A stretch of DNA of 55,734 bases from Flavobacterium hibisci (GCF_020026925.1 NZ_JAIQDW010000025.1:1-55734); one strand, 5' to 3'. Positions 1 to 7,776 are shown, counted from the stretch's first letter. Numbers and translations are program-made. Notes: generated from the letters alone by a model not told the origin.

Positions 1-159
1 GAATTTGGACTGATGGCGCTTGCCCATAATCTTCGAAAATTGAGCAGAAAACAATATAATAACTTCCAAAAAACATTTTCATGCGATTTTAAAACGTCAA
101 AAAATGCTGTTTTTATCAAAATTGACCAATATGAACAATTATATCAAATAGCTGCTTAA
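1..159 (+). CDS. IS1182-like transposase, C-terminal fragment (cut by window edge)
   Basis: Frame 1 is open from the first base and ends at TAA 157-159, giving 52 residues. It begins EFGLMALAHNLRKLS, which resembles the last conserved block of IS1182-type DDE transposases (usually FGLxALAHNLRK). The rest of the gene lies left of the window. About 35 bases downstream, 193-210 carries a motif like the terminal inverted repeat of such elements. From this fragment I cannot tell whether the element is intact or a remnant. The family call rests on the short motif alone. Confidence 0.65.
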   Translation, partial: EFGLMALAHNLRKLSRKQYNNFQKTFSCDFKTSKNAVFIKIDQYEQLYQIAA

Positions 160-190
160 AAAGAAACATTATCAACAAACGAAAGAAGCT

Positions 191-210
191 GCCCTTTTGG
201 GACAGCCTCA
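191..210. repeat. Probable right terminal inverted repeat of the IS element
   Basis: The sequence CTTTTGGGACAGCCTC lies just after the transposase end. Reversed it reads GAGGCTGTCCCAAAAG, which resembles the ends of IS1182-type elements in Bacteroidota. With the preceding GCTGCCC it also forms a small hairpin that could end the transposase transcript. The matching left end is outside the window. Confidence 0.5.
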
Positions 211-346
211 TTGAGATTCATATTTTCAAACTCAGATAAAATCGTTAACGATTACTGAAGCTAACACAGTTTAGAACCTAAGCTTAGAAGAACTTAATTT
301 TACTGATTTTATTGTTTCCTAAGATTGTGGCAATTTCAATTGTTTT

Positions 347-1861
347 TTATAGCAGTGAAGCTATGAATGAAGCAAAAGGAATGATATCGCCTCCGGCACT
401 TGCACTTTCTAGAGATACCATATATTCGGCTCTTTTTTCGAGCGGGATAACGGTCCACGGATAGCCACCCGATGCCATCATGGAGTTCATTAGGAATCTG
501 CCAATCCTTCCATTTCCGTCACTGTAAGGGTGTATAAAGACAAAAAAGAAATGTCCCAGCACAACTCGTACTGCTGCATTTTCTTCAGTTGCTAACAGAT
601 CAAAAAATGCTGGCATAAGATCTCTTACGGCTTCCATTGCAGGAGGAACATGTTTTGAGCCGCGTATGTAAATCGGCTGATTTCTGTAGCCGGCCAGATC
701 AGATGGTTTTATAATACCTGCTGTTACGCTTGGTGCGAACATTTCTCTGTACCAAGTGGCATGATCATTATCTGCGGCAGTTCCCGGATTTGTACCACCC
801 AGTATTGCTTCAATTGTTTTTTGAACCATTTGAAAAGCCTGCCAGTAGCCTCTGGCCGCCATTGCATCACGGGTCTGTCTGTCTTGTTCATTGACATCGG
901 GCTGCCATGTGCCGCTGCGTACCCTTTCAATCAGTTCTGTATTAACTCGGTATCCTTCTATGGATAATGAGTTGTAGGCGTCATTGATGTAATTATCTTC
1001 AACTTGTTTTAGATACGCGGCTTGATTGGTTGGAAGACCTGGTGCGGGAGGAAAGATTTTTATGATTTCTTCTCGCATTTCGTTCCACATCAGTTCCATT
1101 CGGTTTACATGGGGTGAAATCTGGCGCTGTGAAAATATAATCTGGCTTTTGTGCGTAAAAGGGTCTAGTTCACGTACGTTATAATCTGCCGCTTTCATTC
1201 CATTTAGAATATCATTGGCAATTTTCGGACGATCAATGTTTTTGAATGCTCCGGCAATTCGTCCCGCAACTACACTCTTCCCGCCGTCGAGAAGCAATGC
1301 CAGTATTTCTGTGCCGTCTCGGAATGTCGAAAGAAGTGTTCTGGCATCAGTTGGATTCTGCTGGTAAAAGTTCTCGGGTAAATTTACTAAACAGGCTGAA
1401 GTACCGTAAAGACGAAGTCCGTTTTTGTCTGTGATTGTCTGGTTTTCTTCGGGAAGATTTGACCTGACTTCAAGAATTGCAGTATTATGTAGCAGATTTG
1501 TTATCTGATTTCGTCCCTGCGGCGCTCGTACTAGTAGCTGAGCTGGAACTGTTAGGTTTGCTGCATGTATCTTGGCTGATTCTTCAGGAGAGAGACACCA
1601 CTCCCTGCCAAATCTTTCCGTGAGGTAAGATCCGGCAAAATTCCAATACGAGGCATACCATGAGGTGCTTTCTCCGGGAGTTTCATCCGGTCGTGAAGTT
1701 ATGTACCATCCCCTCATCACCTCACGCAGAAAACCTTTTTTTACAAGACGTTCTCTGTGCGTGCGTGTAATTAAACGCGAGGGAATTGCAATGATTCCAG
1801 TCTGCTGTAGTTCTTGGAGTACCTGTAAAGATGCTGCGAGATTTTCTGATGGTGTTGCCAT
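347..1861 (-). CDS. Fic-domain protein with AbiEi-like N-terminal region
   Basis: The protein has 504 residues. The C-terminal half is a Fic domain: residues about 444-455 read HPYSDGNGRIGR, matching the HPFx(D/E)GNGRxxR motif that binds the nucleotide for AMPylation or a related transfer. Near residue 300, SLSIEG fits the [S/T]xxxE[G/N] inhibitory helix, here placed before the Fic core as in autoinhibited class II enzymes. Residues 1 to about 230 start with a winged-helix-like segment (LITRTHRERLVKKGFLREV, then RGWYI) and resemble AbiEi-type antitoxin/regulator proteins. The gene is visibly GC-richer than its surroundings and lies between an IS end and an integrase, suggesting transfer. ATG 1861 is the first usable start, but the reading frame stays open upstream through a 24-bp repeat array. 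The target is unknown. Confidence 0.85.
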   Translation of the reverse strand: MATPSENLAASLQVLQELQQTGIIAIPSRLITRTHRERLVKKGFLREVMRGWYITSRPDETPGESTSWYASYWNFAGSYLTERFGREWCLSPEESAKIHAANLTVPAQLLVRAPQGRNQITNLLHNTAILEVRSNLPEENQTITDKNGLRLYGTSACLVNLPENFYQQNPTDARTLLSTFRDGTEILALLLDGGKSVVAGRIAGAFKNIDRPKIANDILNGMKAADYNVRELDPFTHKSQIIFSQRQISPHVNRMELMWNEMREEIIKIFPPAPGLPTNQAAYLKQVEDNYINDAYNSLSIEGYRVNTELIERVRSGTWQPDVNEQDRQTRDAMAARGYWQAFQMVQKTIEAILGGTNPGTAADNDHATWYREMFAPSVTAGIIKPSDLAGYRNQPIYIRGSKHVPPAMEAVRDLMPAFFDLLATEENAAVRVVLGHFFFVFIHPYSDGNGRIGRFLMNSMMASGGYPWTVIPLEKRAEYMVSLESASAGGDIIPFASFIASLL

Positions 1862-1882
1862 TGTTTTTTTACAAAGATAATA

Positions 1883-1999
1883 ATTAGCTTTTAATGTTGT
1901 TTCTATATTAGCTTTTAATGCTGTACCAATATTAGCTTTTAGTGATGTATCAATATTAGCTTTTAGAGTTGTGTTGATATTAGCTTTTAATGCTGATAT
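1883..1999 (-). repeat. 24-bp tandem repeat, five units, directly upstream of the Fic gene
   Basis: The core ATTAGCTTTTA starts at 1883, 1907, 1931, 1955 and 1979, so the period is exactly 24 bases. On the gene strand the repeat is in frame with the Fic ORF and would encode an eight-residue unit of the form IxTxLKAN. The LKAN codons are almost invariant, while codons 2 and 4 vary. No ATG, GTG or TTG start lies in this frame between the array and the upstream stop at 2021-2023. It may be an untranslated operator-like array or a former coding N-terminus. Confidence 0.9.
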
Positions 2000-2210
2000 A
2001 AATATAAGTTTATGTAGATGCTACTATTTCATTTAAATATGCTAATAAAGATAATGCAGGAACTGCTGTTTCTGATAGAAGTAGAAAATCTGATAGATAA
2101 ACTGTTACTTGTAGCTATAGCTGGCGGTCTTATGTCTAATTGTTTTTAAGGCTTTCAGCAATATAGAGCTCTCTTTTTTCTTCATTATCAATAGATAGCA
2201 GGAGTTTATA

Positions 2211-2250
2211 TTGTGTCCAGCTAAATTGTGTCCGCACTGTGGACACAATT
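2211..2250. promoter_or_regulatory. Palindromic TTGTGTCC site with an extra direct copy
   Basis: AATTGTGTCC (2224-2233) and GGACACAATT (2241-2250) form a perfect 10-bp inverted repeat around a 7-base spacer. A third TTGTGTCC lies at 2211-2218. The site is about 110 bases past the integrase stop codon. It looks like a protein-binding or recombination site, but no function can be assigned from sequence. Confidence 0.6.
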
Positions 2251-2319
2251 GGAAATGTAATGCAAAATATATAATGTGTTTTAATTTACTTTTTTATTCT
2301 AAATGGATTAAAGCTTTTT

Positions 2320-2346
2320 AAGAGACTTCAGATTCAGAAGTCTCTT
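2320..2346. repeat. Perfect hairpin after the integrase gene
   Basis: AAGAGACTTC and GAAGTCTCTT pair perfectly around a 7-base loop, 12 bases beyond the integrase stop. Neither strand has a convincing T-tract after the stem, so a simple intrinsic terminator is not assured. It could be an mRNA end structure or part of a recombination site. Confidence 0.6.
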
Positions 2347-2358
2347 GGTAAGCGCATG

Positions 2359-3582
2359 TTACTTAAACTTAGATTTCAGTTTCTCCATATCTTCCATTAT
2401 ATTCACATCCAAAACTTTCGCATAATGCTGAGTCTGTTTGGTGTTGGTATGCCCCATCATAGCAGATACGTTTTCAAGTCTTACTCCATTTCCTAGAGTG
2501 ACTGTAGTGGCAAAAGTATGTCTGGCAACATACCAGGTAAGGTGTTTGTTTATGCCGCAGACATCAGCAACTTCCTTTAGATAGGCATTCATTTTCTGAT
2601 TGGAAATTTTAGGGATAAGACCTTTCTGCTGATTTTTGTATTTAGAAATAATTTTCTCAATGGTAGGCAGTACCGGAACATTGGCTCTAATAGCAGTTTT
2701 TGCTCTGCTGGTCATAATCCACAAATTTCCATTTGAATCTGCAGATAAGTTTCTTTCAGTGAGCTCCAAGGCATCAACAGGTGCATATCCTGTATAGCAG
2801 CTGAAAAGAAATATGTCCTTAACCTTTTCCAGACGAGGCGTTGGAAATATTTTATTCTCGATTGTATTCAGTTCCTGCTGGGTTAGAAAAACAGCATCTT
2901 TTACGCTCAGCCTGCCGTCATAAATATTGAATGGGTTTTTTATGATCAAATCCATTTTAATGGCATAATTGCAGGCAGTTTTATACATTTTCATATACTT
3001 TACCACCGAATTGTTTTTGATGCCTGTCTGTTCTTTAAAACTGCTTTCGTATTTAAGGAACTGCTCCAGTTTAAATACAAATGAGCTTGATATCTCAGAT
3101 GCTGGCAAGTCTTCCTTTTTATAGTTGTTATTGATGAAACTCAAAAGCAAGTCTTTTGCTCTTTTATACTTCTGCAAAGAAGCTGGTGCGCGCTCTCCTG
3201 AGTTTACTCTTTTGGTAAAAAATAAGGTGTAAGTGTCCATAATCTCAATTATGGTTGGGCCTTTAGGCTGGTCGATTTTGACTTTTCCTGTGAGTTCAGC
3301 TTTTAATAATTGAAGATTAACCTCAGGATCAATTCTGAAGAGTTCAGTAAATTTTTTGGCTGCATTAAGTTGGAAAAGATCAAGTAGATTTTTGATTACT
3401 ATTTCCTTTTCAATTTTAAGCTGGTTTCTAAGGTTATTAGTGCTGGTCCATCTTTCTTTTGAAATGGCTTGCCCGGTTGACATTGAAATTTGTTTGTCAT
3501 TGTAACTCAAACGGGCATAGATTGGAGATTCGCCGTTCTTGTTTACTCTGTCGGATTTCTGGTAAAAAATTACTTTTAACAT
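2359..3582 (-). CDS. Tyrosine recombinase (integrase) of a mobile element
   Basis: The protein has 407 residues, the usual length for Bacteroidota integrases with an Arm-DNA-bind_5-like N-terminus (FYQKSDRVNKNGESPIYARL), a SAM-like core-binding domain at about 110-215 and a C-terminal catalytic domain. Catalytic elements seen are ARHTF (Arg about 354), MGH (His about 378) and the tyrosine of QHYAKV (about Y387). Two positions depart from the classic set. The first arginine box reads CYTGYAPVDAL with no arginine, and the HxxR box reads YVAR. Loss of the first arginine is known in CTnDOT-type integrases. The gene faces away from tRNA-Ser 260 bases upstream, which fits an island inserted at that tRNA. 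Its activity cannot be judged. Confidence 0.9.
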   Translation of the reverse strand: MLKVIFYQKSDRVNKNGESPIYARLSYNDKQISMSTGQAISKERWTSTNNLRNQLKIEKEIVIKNLLDLFQLNAAKKFTELFRIDPEVNLQLLKAELTGKVKIDQPKGPTIIEIMDTYTLFFTKRVNSGERAPASLQKYKRAKDLLLSFINNNYKKEDLPASEISSSFVFKLEQFLKYESSFKEQTGIKNNSVVKYMKMYKTACNYAIKMDLIIKNPFNIYDGRLSVKDAVFLTQQELNTIENKIFPTPRLEKVKDIFLFSCYTGYAPVDALELTERNLSADSNGNLWIMTSRAKTAIRANVPVLPTIEKIISKYKNQQKGLIPKISNQKMNAYLKEVADVCGINKHLTWYVARHTFATTVTLGNGVRLENVSAMMGHTNTKQTQHYAKVLDVNIMEDMEKLKSKFK

Positions 3583-3647
3583 GTTATCTAGTTTTAAAAT
3601 TAATAATCAAATTGAATTAAAAATTTTAAGAGAGCCCATTGGTAGCA

Positions 3648-3734
3648 GGGAATTCCCCGGGAATTCTTTCTTTTTAGTTACCCATTTTTGAGAAAAATTA
3701 CCTCAAAAAAAGCTGGGTAACTAATAGGGTAACC
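3648..3734. promoter_or_regulatory. Clustered inverted repeats upstream of the integrase
   Basis: Between the integrase start and tRNA-Ser lie GGGAATTCCC-type arms at 3648-3666. Three GTTACC/GGTAAC sites follow: GTTACCCA 3677-3684, TGGGTAAC 3714-3721 and GGGTAACC 3727-3734. Such clustering is typical of integrase arm-type sites or an autoregulated promoter. This is inference from position and symmetry only. Confidence 0.5.
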
Positions 3735-3779
3735 ATTCTTTGATAAAACATGTGCTTTTTGAAAAGTGTGCAAAAACGA

Positions 3780-3813
3780 AAAAGCCTTTAAACACTAGTG
3801 TTTAAAGGCTTTT
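3780..3813 (-). terminator. Terminator of tRNA-Ser
   Basis: A perfect 34-base palindrome with half-site AAAAGCCTTTAAACACT lies 30 bases after the tRNA. On the minus strand it is followed by CTTTTTCGTTTTTG, so it reads as an intrinsic terminator for the leftward tRNA transcript. Confidence 0.85.
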
Positions 3814-3843
3814 GACTTTTAAAGTTTCTTTTGAAACTTCTAC

Positions 3844-3931
3844 TGGCGGAGAAAGAGGGATTCGAACCCCCGGACCTGTTACAGTCAACAGTTTTCAAGA
3901 CTGCCGCATTCGACCGCTCTGCCATTTCTCC
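3844..3931 (-). tRNA. tRNA-Ser(TGA)
   Basis: On the minus strand the acceptor arms GGAGAAA and TTTCTCC pair, followed by discriminator G and an encoded CCA (3844-3846). The anticodon stem GCAGT/ACTGT closes the loop CTTGAAA, giving anticodon TGA, which reads UCA. A long variable arm and the T-loop GGTTCGAATCC are present. The length is 88 bases. Its 3' end is a common integration target, and an integrase gene lies on that side. Confidence 0.95.
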
Positions 3932-3963
3932 AGTATGTTGCTCTCATTTGCTGATTGCGAGTG

Positions 3964-3994
3964 CAAATATAAGACGCTTTTTCGGTTATCAAAA
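3964..3994 (-). promoter_or_regulatory. Promoter of tRNA-Ser, Bacteroidota type
   Basis: On the minus strand TTTTG (3990-3994) and TATATTTG (3964-3971) are separated by 18 bases. This is a close match to the Bacteroidota housekeeping promoter, TTTG then TAnnTTTG. It lies about 33 bases before the tRNA 5' end. Confidence 0.8.
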
Positions 3995-4082
3995 CTTTTT
4001 TTGAAGTTTTTTTAAAACTTTTTTGGATCGATTTTCAAGTATCTAATTATCAGTATTTATGAAAGTGTAAATTTTTTAAAGA

Positions 4083-4481
4083 TTATTCTAAATCGTCTAA
4101 AATCGGTGTTGGTTTTTTGTTTTCATCAACCGCAACAAACGAAAAAGTTCCTGAAACTACCGTTTCGCGAAGTTCAGAATACATCTGCTCCATGAAAATA
4201 TCAACATGAATTTTACAGCTTGTTCTTCCTACACTGATTACTTTTGCAACTAATTCGATTAAGGTTCCGGCCGGTATTGCTTTTTTAAAATCAATTTGAC
4301 CGGTGGAAATGGTTACCACTTTTTTTCTGCTGAATCTTGTAGCACAAATAAAAGCAACTTCATCCATGAGATGAAGTGCCGTTCCTCCAAATAAGGTATC
4401 ATAATGATTGGTCGTACTCGGAAAAACAGCTTTAAAAATACGGGTTTCGGATTTTATAATTCTTTCTTCTAAAGTTCCCAT
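4083..4481 (-). CDS. Acyl-CoA thioesterase, hotdog fold
   Basis: The protein has 132 residues, a single hotdog domain. The segment NHYDTLFGGTALHLMDEVAF is the diagnostic stretch of the YciA/ACOT family: N, then GG, then the helix ending in an aspartate that takes part in thioester hydrolysis. It should release CoA from acyl-CoAs in the cytoplasm; chain-length preference cannot be read. It is the last gene of the leftward operon, one base after ribB, so co-translation with ribB is likely. Confidence 0.85.
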   Translation of the reverse strand: MGTLEERIIKSETRIFKAVFPSTTNHYDTLFGGTALHLMDEVAFICATRFSRKKVVTISTGQIDFKKAIPAGTLIELVAKVISVGRTSCKIHVDIFMEQMYSELRETVVSGTFSFVAVDENKKPTPILDDLE

Positions 4482-4482
4482 A

Positions 4483-5613
4483 TTAATAGTTTACATATTC
4501 TGTAATTTCTAGCCCGTAACCAATCATACCAACACGTTTGGTTTGCTGGGTATTAGAAACTAATCTGATTTTGGAAATATCGAGATCGTGCAAAATTTGG
4601 GCTCCTATTCCGTAATCTTTTGTGTCAATAACTACTTTAGGTGCTTTCATGGTGCCTTCTGCCTGCAAAGTTTTTAATTCCGAAATACGGTTTAAAAGAT
4701 TGACAGCAGTCATATCCTGATTGATAAAAACCACAGCTCCTTTTCCGTCTTCATTGATGATCTTAAACATATCATCTAATTGCTGATCGACATTGTTGGT
4801 CAAAGTACCAAGTAAGTCATTATTGACCTGAGAGGAATGAATGCGTGTTAAGATGGATTCTCCTAAGTTCCAGGTTCCTTTAGTCAGGGCAATGTGTATT
4901 TGTTTATTGGTCGTCTGCTCGTAAGCTCTCAGCCTGAAGGTTCCAAAACGGGTCTCTATATCAAAATCTTCTTTTTTAACGATAAGGCTGTCGTGCTGCA
5001 TTCTGTAGGCAACCAGATCTTCAATAGAAACTAATTTTAAATTGAATTTTTTAGCCACTTCAACCAACTGTGGCAAACGTGCCATTGTTCCGTCTTCGTT
5101 TAAAATTTCACAAATAACACCAGCAGACTTAAAACCGGCTAATCTTGCAAAATCTATAGCTGCTTCAGTATGGCCTGTTCTTCTTAGAACGCCTCCTTGC
5201 TTGGCGACCAAAGGGAAAATATGCCCCGGGCGGGCTAATTCATGTGGTTTCGTATTGGGATCTACTAAGGATAAAACTGTTTTTGCCCTGTCTGATGCTG
5301 AAATCCCTGTAGTAACGCCATTTCCTTTTAAATCAATTGAAACGGTAAAAGCAGTTTCCATATGATCCGTATTGTTAGTTACCATTGGTCGTAAATCTAG
5401 TTCTTTACAACGGCTTTCAGTAAGAGGGGTGCAAATTAAGCCACGTCCGTGAGTAGCCATAAAGTTGATCATTTCCGGAGTTGTTTTCTCGGCTGCAGCC
5501 AAAAAATCACCTTCGTTTTCACGATCTTCATCATCGACAACAATGATGACTTTGCCCTGACGAATATCTTCTATAGCTTCCTCAATGGTATTCAATTGTA
5601 TTTTTGTTGACAT
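4483..5613 (-). CDS. ribB: 3,4-dihydroxy-2-butanone-4-phosphate synthase with degenerate GTP cyclohydrolase II half
   Basis: The protein has 376 residues, RibBA length. The N-terminal RibB domain is intact: DDEDRENEGD at about 27-36 holds the acidic metal and substrate ligands, followed by THGRGLICTPL and the RPGHIFPL and GHTEAA blocks. It makes the four-carbon unit of riboflavin from ribulose 5-phosphate. The C-terminal RibA-like half (about 205-376) lacks the zinc cysteines. Where active enzymes have a CxxG...RCDCG pattern, this one reads HSSQVNNDLLGTLTNNV (near 258). The GTP-binding region is also eroded. GTP cyclohydrolase II activity is therefore not expected here, and a separate ribA should exist elsewhere. 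The gene sits between the permease and thioesterase genes. Confidence 0.9.
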   Translation of the reverse strand: MSTKIQLNTIEEAIEDIRQGKVIIVVDDEDRENEGDFLAAAEKTTPEMINFMATHGRGLICTPLTESRCKELDLRPMVTNNTDHMETAFTVSIDLKGNGVTTGISASDRAKTVLSLVDPNTKPHELARPGHIFPLVAKQGGVLRRTGHTEAAIDFARLAGFKSAGVICEILNEDGTMARLPQLVEVAKKFNLKLVSIEDLVAYRMQHDSLIVKKEDFDIETRFGTFRLRAYEQTTNKQIHIALTKGTWNLGESILTRIHSSQVNNDLLGTLTNNVDQQLDDMFKIINEDGKGAVVFINQDMTAVNLLNRISELKTLQAEGTMKAPKVVIDTKDYGIGAQILHDLDISKIRLVSNTQQTKRVGMIGYGLEITEYVNY

Positions 5614-5615
5614 AA

Positions 5616-7070
5616 TTATTTATTGTTTTGAGCGGGGAAAAAACGCTCGGAAATTTTCTGAAATAGTTGTTGGACAGGTGTTGTAATCGCATCAAAGTTG
5701 ACCAAGCCATTATCATTTGTGGCACGATACGTCAATAAAATAGCTAAAGGGGATAATATAAAGGACGACATCCATGCTCCCATAAAAGGACTCATACCTC
5801 CTTCTTGCGAAAGTCTTTTTCCAAAGGTATTAATGAAATGGAATGTAATAAAAATTAAGACTGCAAAAACGATTGGCAAACCAAGTCCTCCTTTTCTAAT
5901 AATTGCCCCTAAAGGCGCCCCTATAAAAAACATTAAAAAGCAGGCAAAAGCAATAACAAATTTCTCATAAAGGGCTGTTATGTGTTTGTTTATATCGCGT
6001 TGTTTGTCTTTTAATTCTTTTTGAGTGGATTCAATAGAATAAATAGTACTTGTGACATTACTGCTTGCCATATCTAAAATCGCCTTTTTTTGCTTAGTGT
6101 CGTAAAGGGATAAGAGGTTGTCAGGTAATGACTTTTTTTTATCTTTTACTTTTGAAACTGTAGCAAATTTGGATAGTCCGACCCGTTGATTTATGTTTTC
6201 GGTAAAGGATATAACTTCATTGTCTCTGCTTTTATTTAGAGAGTCGAGTGTGTAACGCAATTCGTTAACATTCAGCATGCTGCTGGTGCTGTTGATGTTT
6301 TCGTTTTCAGTATCGGTTTTGTTTAATTCAGACAGGTCAATATTGATAATCTGCTTTTTGAAAGCTCCTTTTACAAAAGGTAATTTAGCCCTGTCTTCAT
6401 ACTTTTTTGGGGTAACATCCTGATAATAATAACCATCGTTAAGGACTAATTGTAATATACTGGATTTTTCACTGCTTATTAATTCTCCGTTTTTAGCTTT
6501 TATAACCGTTTTGTTTTCCCCCATATTTGAAGGTTTCTCATGAATGGTAACGCCAGTTAAAATATTCCCGTTTTCCCCTGATTTTTTATTTACTTTAATG
6601 TTATAAAAACCAACATCATTAAATTGACCTTCTGCAATTGCCATGGCAGGTTTAGCCTGAGCAATGTTTTTTCGGAAATTGACAAATTTGTATTCCGCAT
6701 ATGGAATTACATTGTTAGAGAACCAAAAAGCCACAATGCTTAGTAAGAAAATGAAAATAATCAGTACTCTCATCGCACGCTGAAGAGAAATGCCTGAAGA
6801 TTTCATGGCTGCAAATTCATAGTTTTCTGCCAGATTTCCAAAAGTCATTATCGAAGCTAATAAAACAGATAAAGGCAAAACAAGCGGAATAATTCTCGGC
6901 ATGGAGAAAAGAAGGAATTTTACAACTAATATCAAATCCAGATCCTTGCCGGCAAGTTCAGAAATAAAAAGCCAGACTGTCTGAAGAATGAATATAAAAA
7001 AAAGGATTACAAATACCGTAGTAAATGTAATCAGGAATGTTTTTAGTAAGTATTTGTCTAAAATTTTCAA
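5616..7070 (-). CDS. LptF/LptG-family permease
   Basis: The protein has 484 residues of the YjgP/YjgQ family. Three membrane segments lie in the first 115 residues, starting LKTFLITFTTVFVILFFIF. A large periplasmic region of about 240 residues follows, then three more membrane segments from about residue 365 (FVIAFACFLMFFIGAPLGAII onward). The family forms the inner-membrane core of the lipopolysaccharide export ABC complex with LptB. The periplasmic part is longer than in E. coli and holds a polar insertion. Many Bacteroidota have one such gene at each of several loci, so F versus G is not decided. It lies eight bases after lolA, which also serves the outer membrane. Confidence 0.88.
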   Translation of the reverse strand: MKILDKYLLKTFLITFTTVFVILFFIFILQTVWLFISELAGKDLDLILVVKFLLFSMPRIIPLVLPLSVLLASIMTFGNLAENYEFAAMKSSGISLQRAMRVLIIFIFLLSIVAFWFSNNVIPYAEYKFVNFRKNIAQAKPAMAIAEGQFNDVGFYNIKVNKKSGENGNILTGVTIHEKPSNMGENKTVIKAKNGELISSEKSSILQLVLNDGYYYQDVTPKKYEDRAKLPFVKGAFKKQIINIDLSELNKTDTENENINSTSSMLNVNELRYTLDSLNKSRDNEVISFTENINQRVGLSKFATVSKVKDKKKSLPDNLLSLYDTKQKKAILDMASSNVTSTIYSIESTQKELKDKQRDINKHITALYEKFVIAFACFLMFFIGAPLGAIIRKGGLGLPIVFAVLIFITFHFINTFGKRLSQEGGMSPFMGAWMSSFILSPLAILLTYRATNDNGLVNFDAITTPVQQLFQKISERFFPAQNNK

Positions 7071-7078
7071 CCTTGTAA

Positions 7079-7732
7079 TTAATCTAATTTATTGATGTAG
7101 TATTTCGGGTATTTACTCGCTACAAAGGTAAATTGATTTTTTGATAAAGGCTGATTGGTTTTAAAAGAATTAACGGTTAAAGTTGTTTTTGTTCCGTTTT
7201 TTCCAGTCTCAATCAAATTATAAATGTGTTTTGTCTGAGCATCAATACCTAAAAGAATTTCCTTTCTTTGATCTTTTCCGGTGGTTGGTACTAATTTGAT
7301 ATATTGGATTTTTCTTCCTTTGACATTTTGTACAATATCCATGGTGTATTTGTATCCGGAATTAAAAAAAGTCAGCATTTTTGAAGGAGTGATAGCATTG
7401 TCATCCTTTTCGTTTACTTTAGAGATAGTAACTTCTTCGTCCTCTGGTACAATTGTGTATGTCTTTTGGCCATCAAATATTTTAGTGACCCCCATAAAAT
7501 TCAATACATATTGATTTCCTTTCATGATCACATTTCCTTTACTATCCTGATTGATGTTTTCTTTTGTGTTATTTAAGGAATATTTAAAATCAATAGAAAT
7601 GTTATTATAGCTTTTAATTTTGGCGGTTACCTGGTTCAATAAATCCTTGGCTTTTTTATCCTGAGCCTGAACAGAAGTAAAACTCAAAAGCAATAAAATT
7701 GCTACTTGCAGATACTTTTTACTCATTTTCAT
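7079..7732 (-). CDS. lolA: LolA-like outer-membrane lipoprotein carrier protein
   Basis: I place the start at ATG 7732 rather than 7771, because a clean signal peptide follows: MSKK, a hydrophobic run ILLLLSFTSVQA, then cleavage before QDKK. The mature protein of about 195 residues has the LolA/DUF4292-like pattern: AKDLLNQVTAKIKSYNNISI, then YTMDIVQNVKGRKIQYIKLV, alternating strands and a closing NKLD. LolA-type proteins ferry lipoproteins across the periplasm to the outer membrane. The gene is five bases after ftsK and eight before the Lpt permease, so three envelope functions share one transcript. ATG 7726 is an equally possible start. Confidence 0.82.
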   Translation of the reverse strand: MKMSKKYLQVAILLLLSFTSVQAQDKKAKDLLNQVTAKIKSYNNISIDFKYSLNNTKENINQDSKGNVIMKGNQYVLNFMGVTKIFDGQKTYTIVPEDEEVTISKVNEKDDNAITPSKMLTFFNSGYKYTMDIVQNVKGRKIQYIKLVPTTGKDQRKEILLGIDAQTKHIYNLIETGKNGTKTTLTVNSFKTNQPLSKNQFTFVASKYPKYYINKLD

Positions 7733-7776
7733 AATAGAATTGTTTGTGATTTCCTGAATTTTAATTTTCATGATGG

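Noticed and set aside
1883..1999. CRISPR array
   Set aside because: The 24-base period has no repeat-spacer structure, and no cas genes are present.
2039..2149. A 36-codon ORF (MLIKIMQELLFLIEV...) between the Fic repeat and the integrase
   Set aside because: No ribosome site, family or promoter supports it; short hydrophobic ORFs arise easily in AT-rich DNA.
2320..2346. Intrinsic terminator for the integrase
   Set aside because: The stem is perfect, but no T-tract follows on the integrase strand, so I list it only as a hairpin.
3812..4015. Small plus-strand ORF containing GERGIRTPG
   Set aside because: It is the antisense translation of tRNA-Ser, a known annotation artefact.
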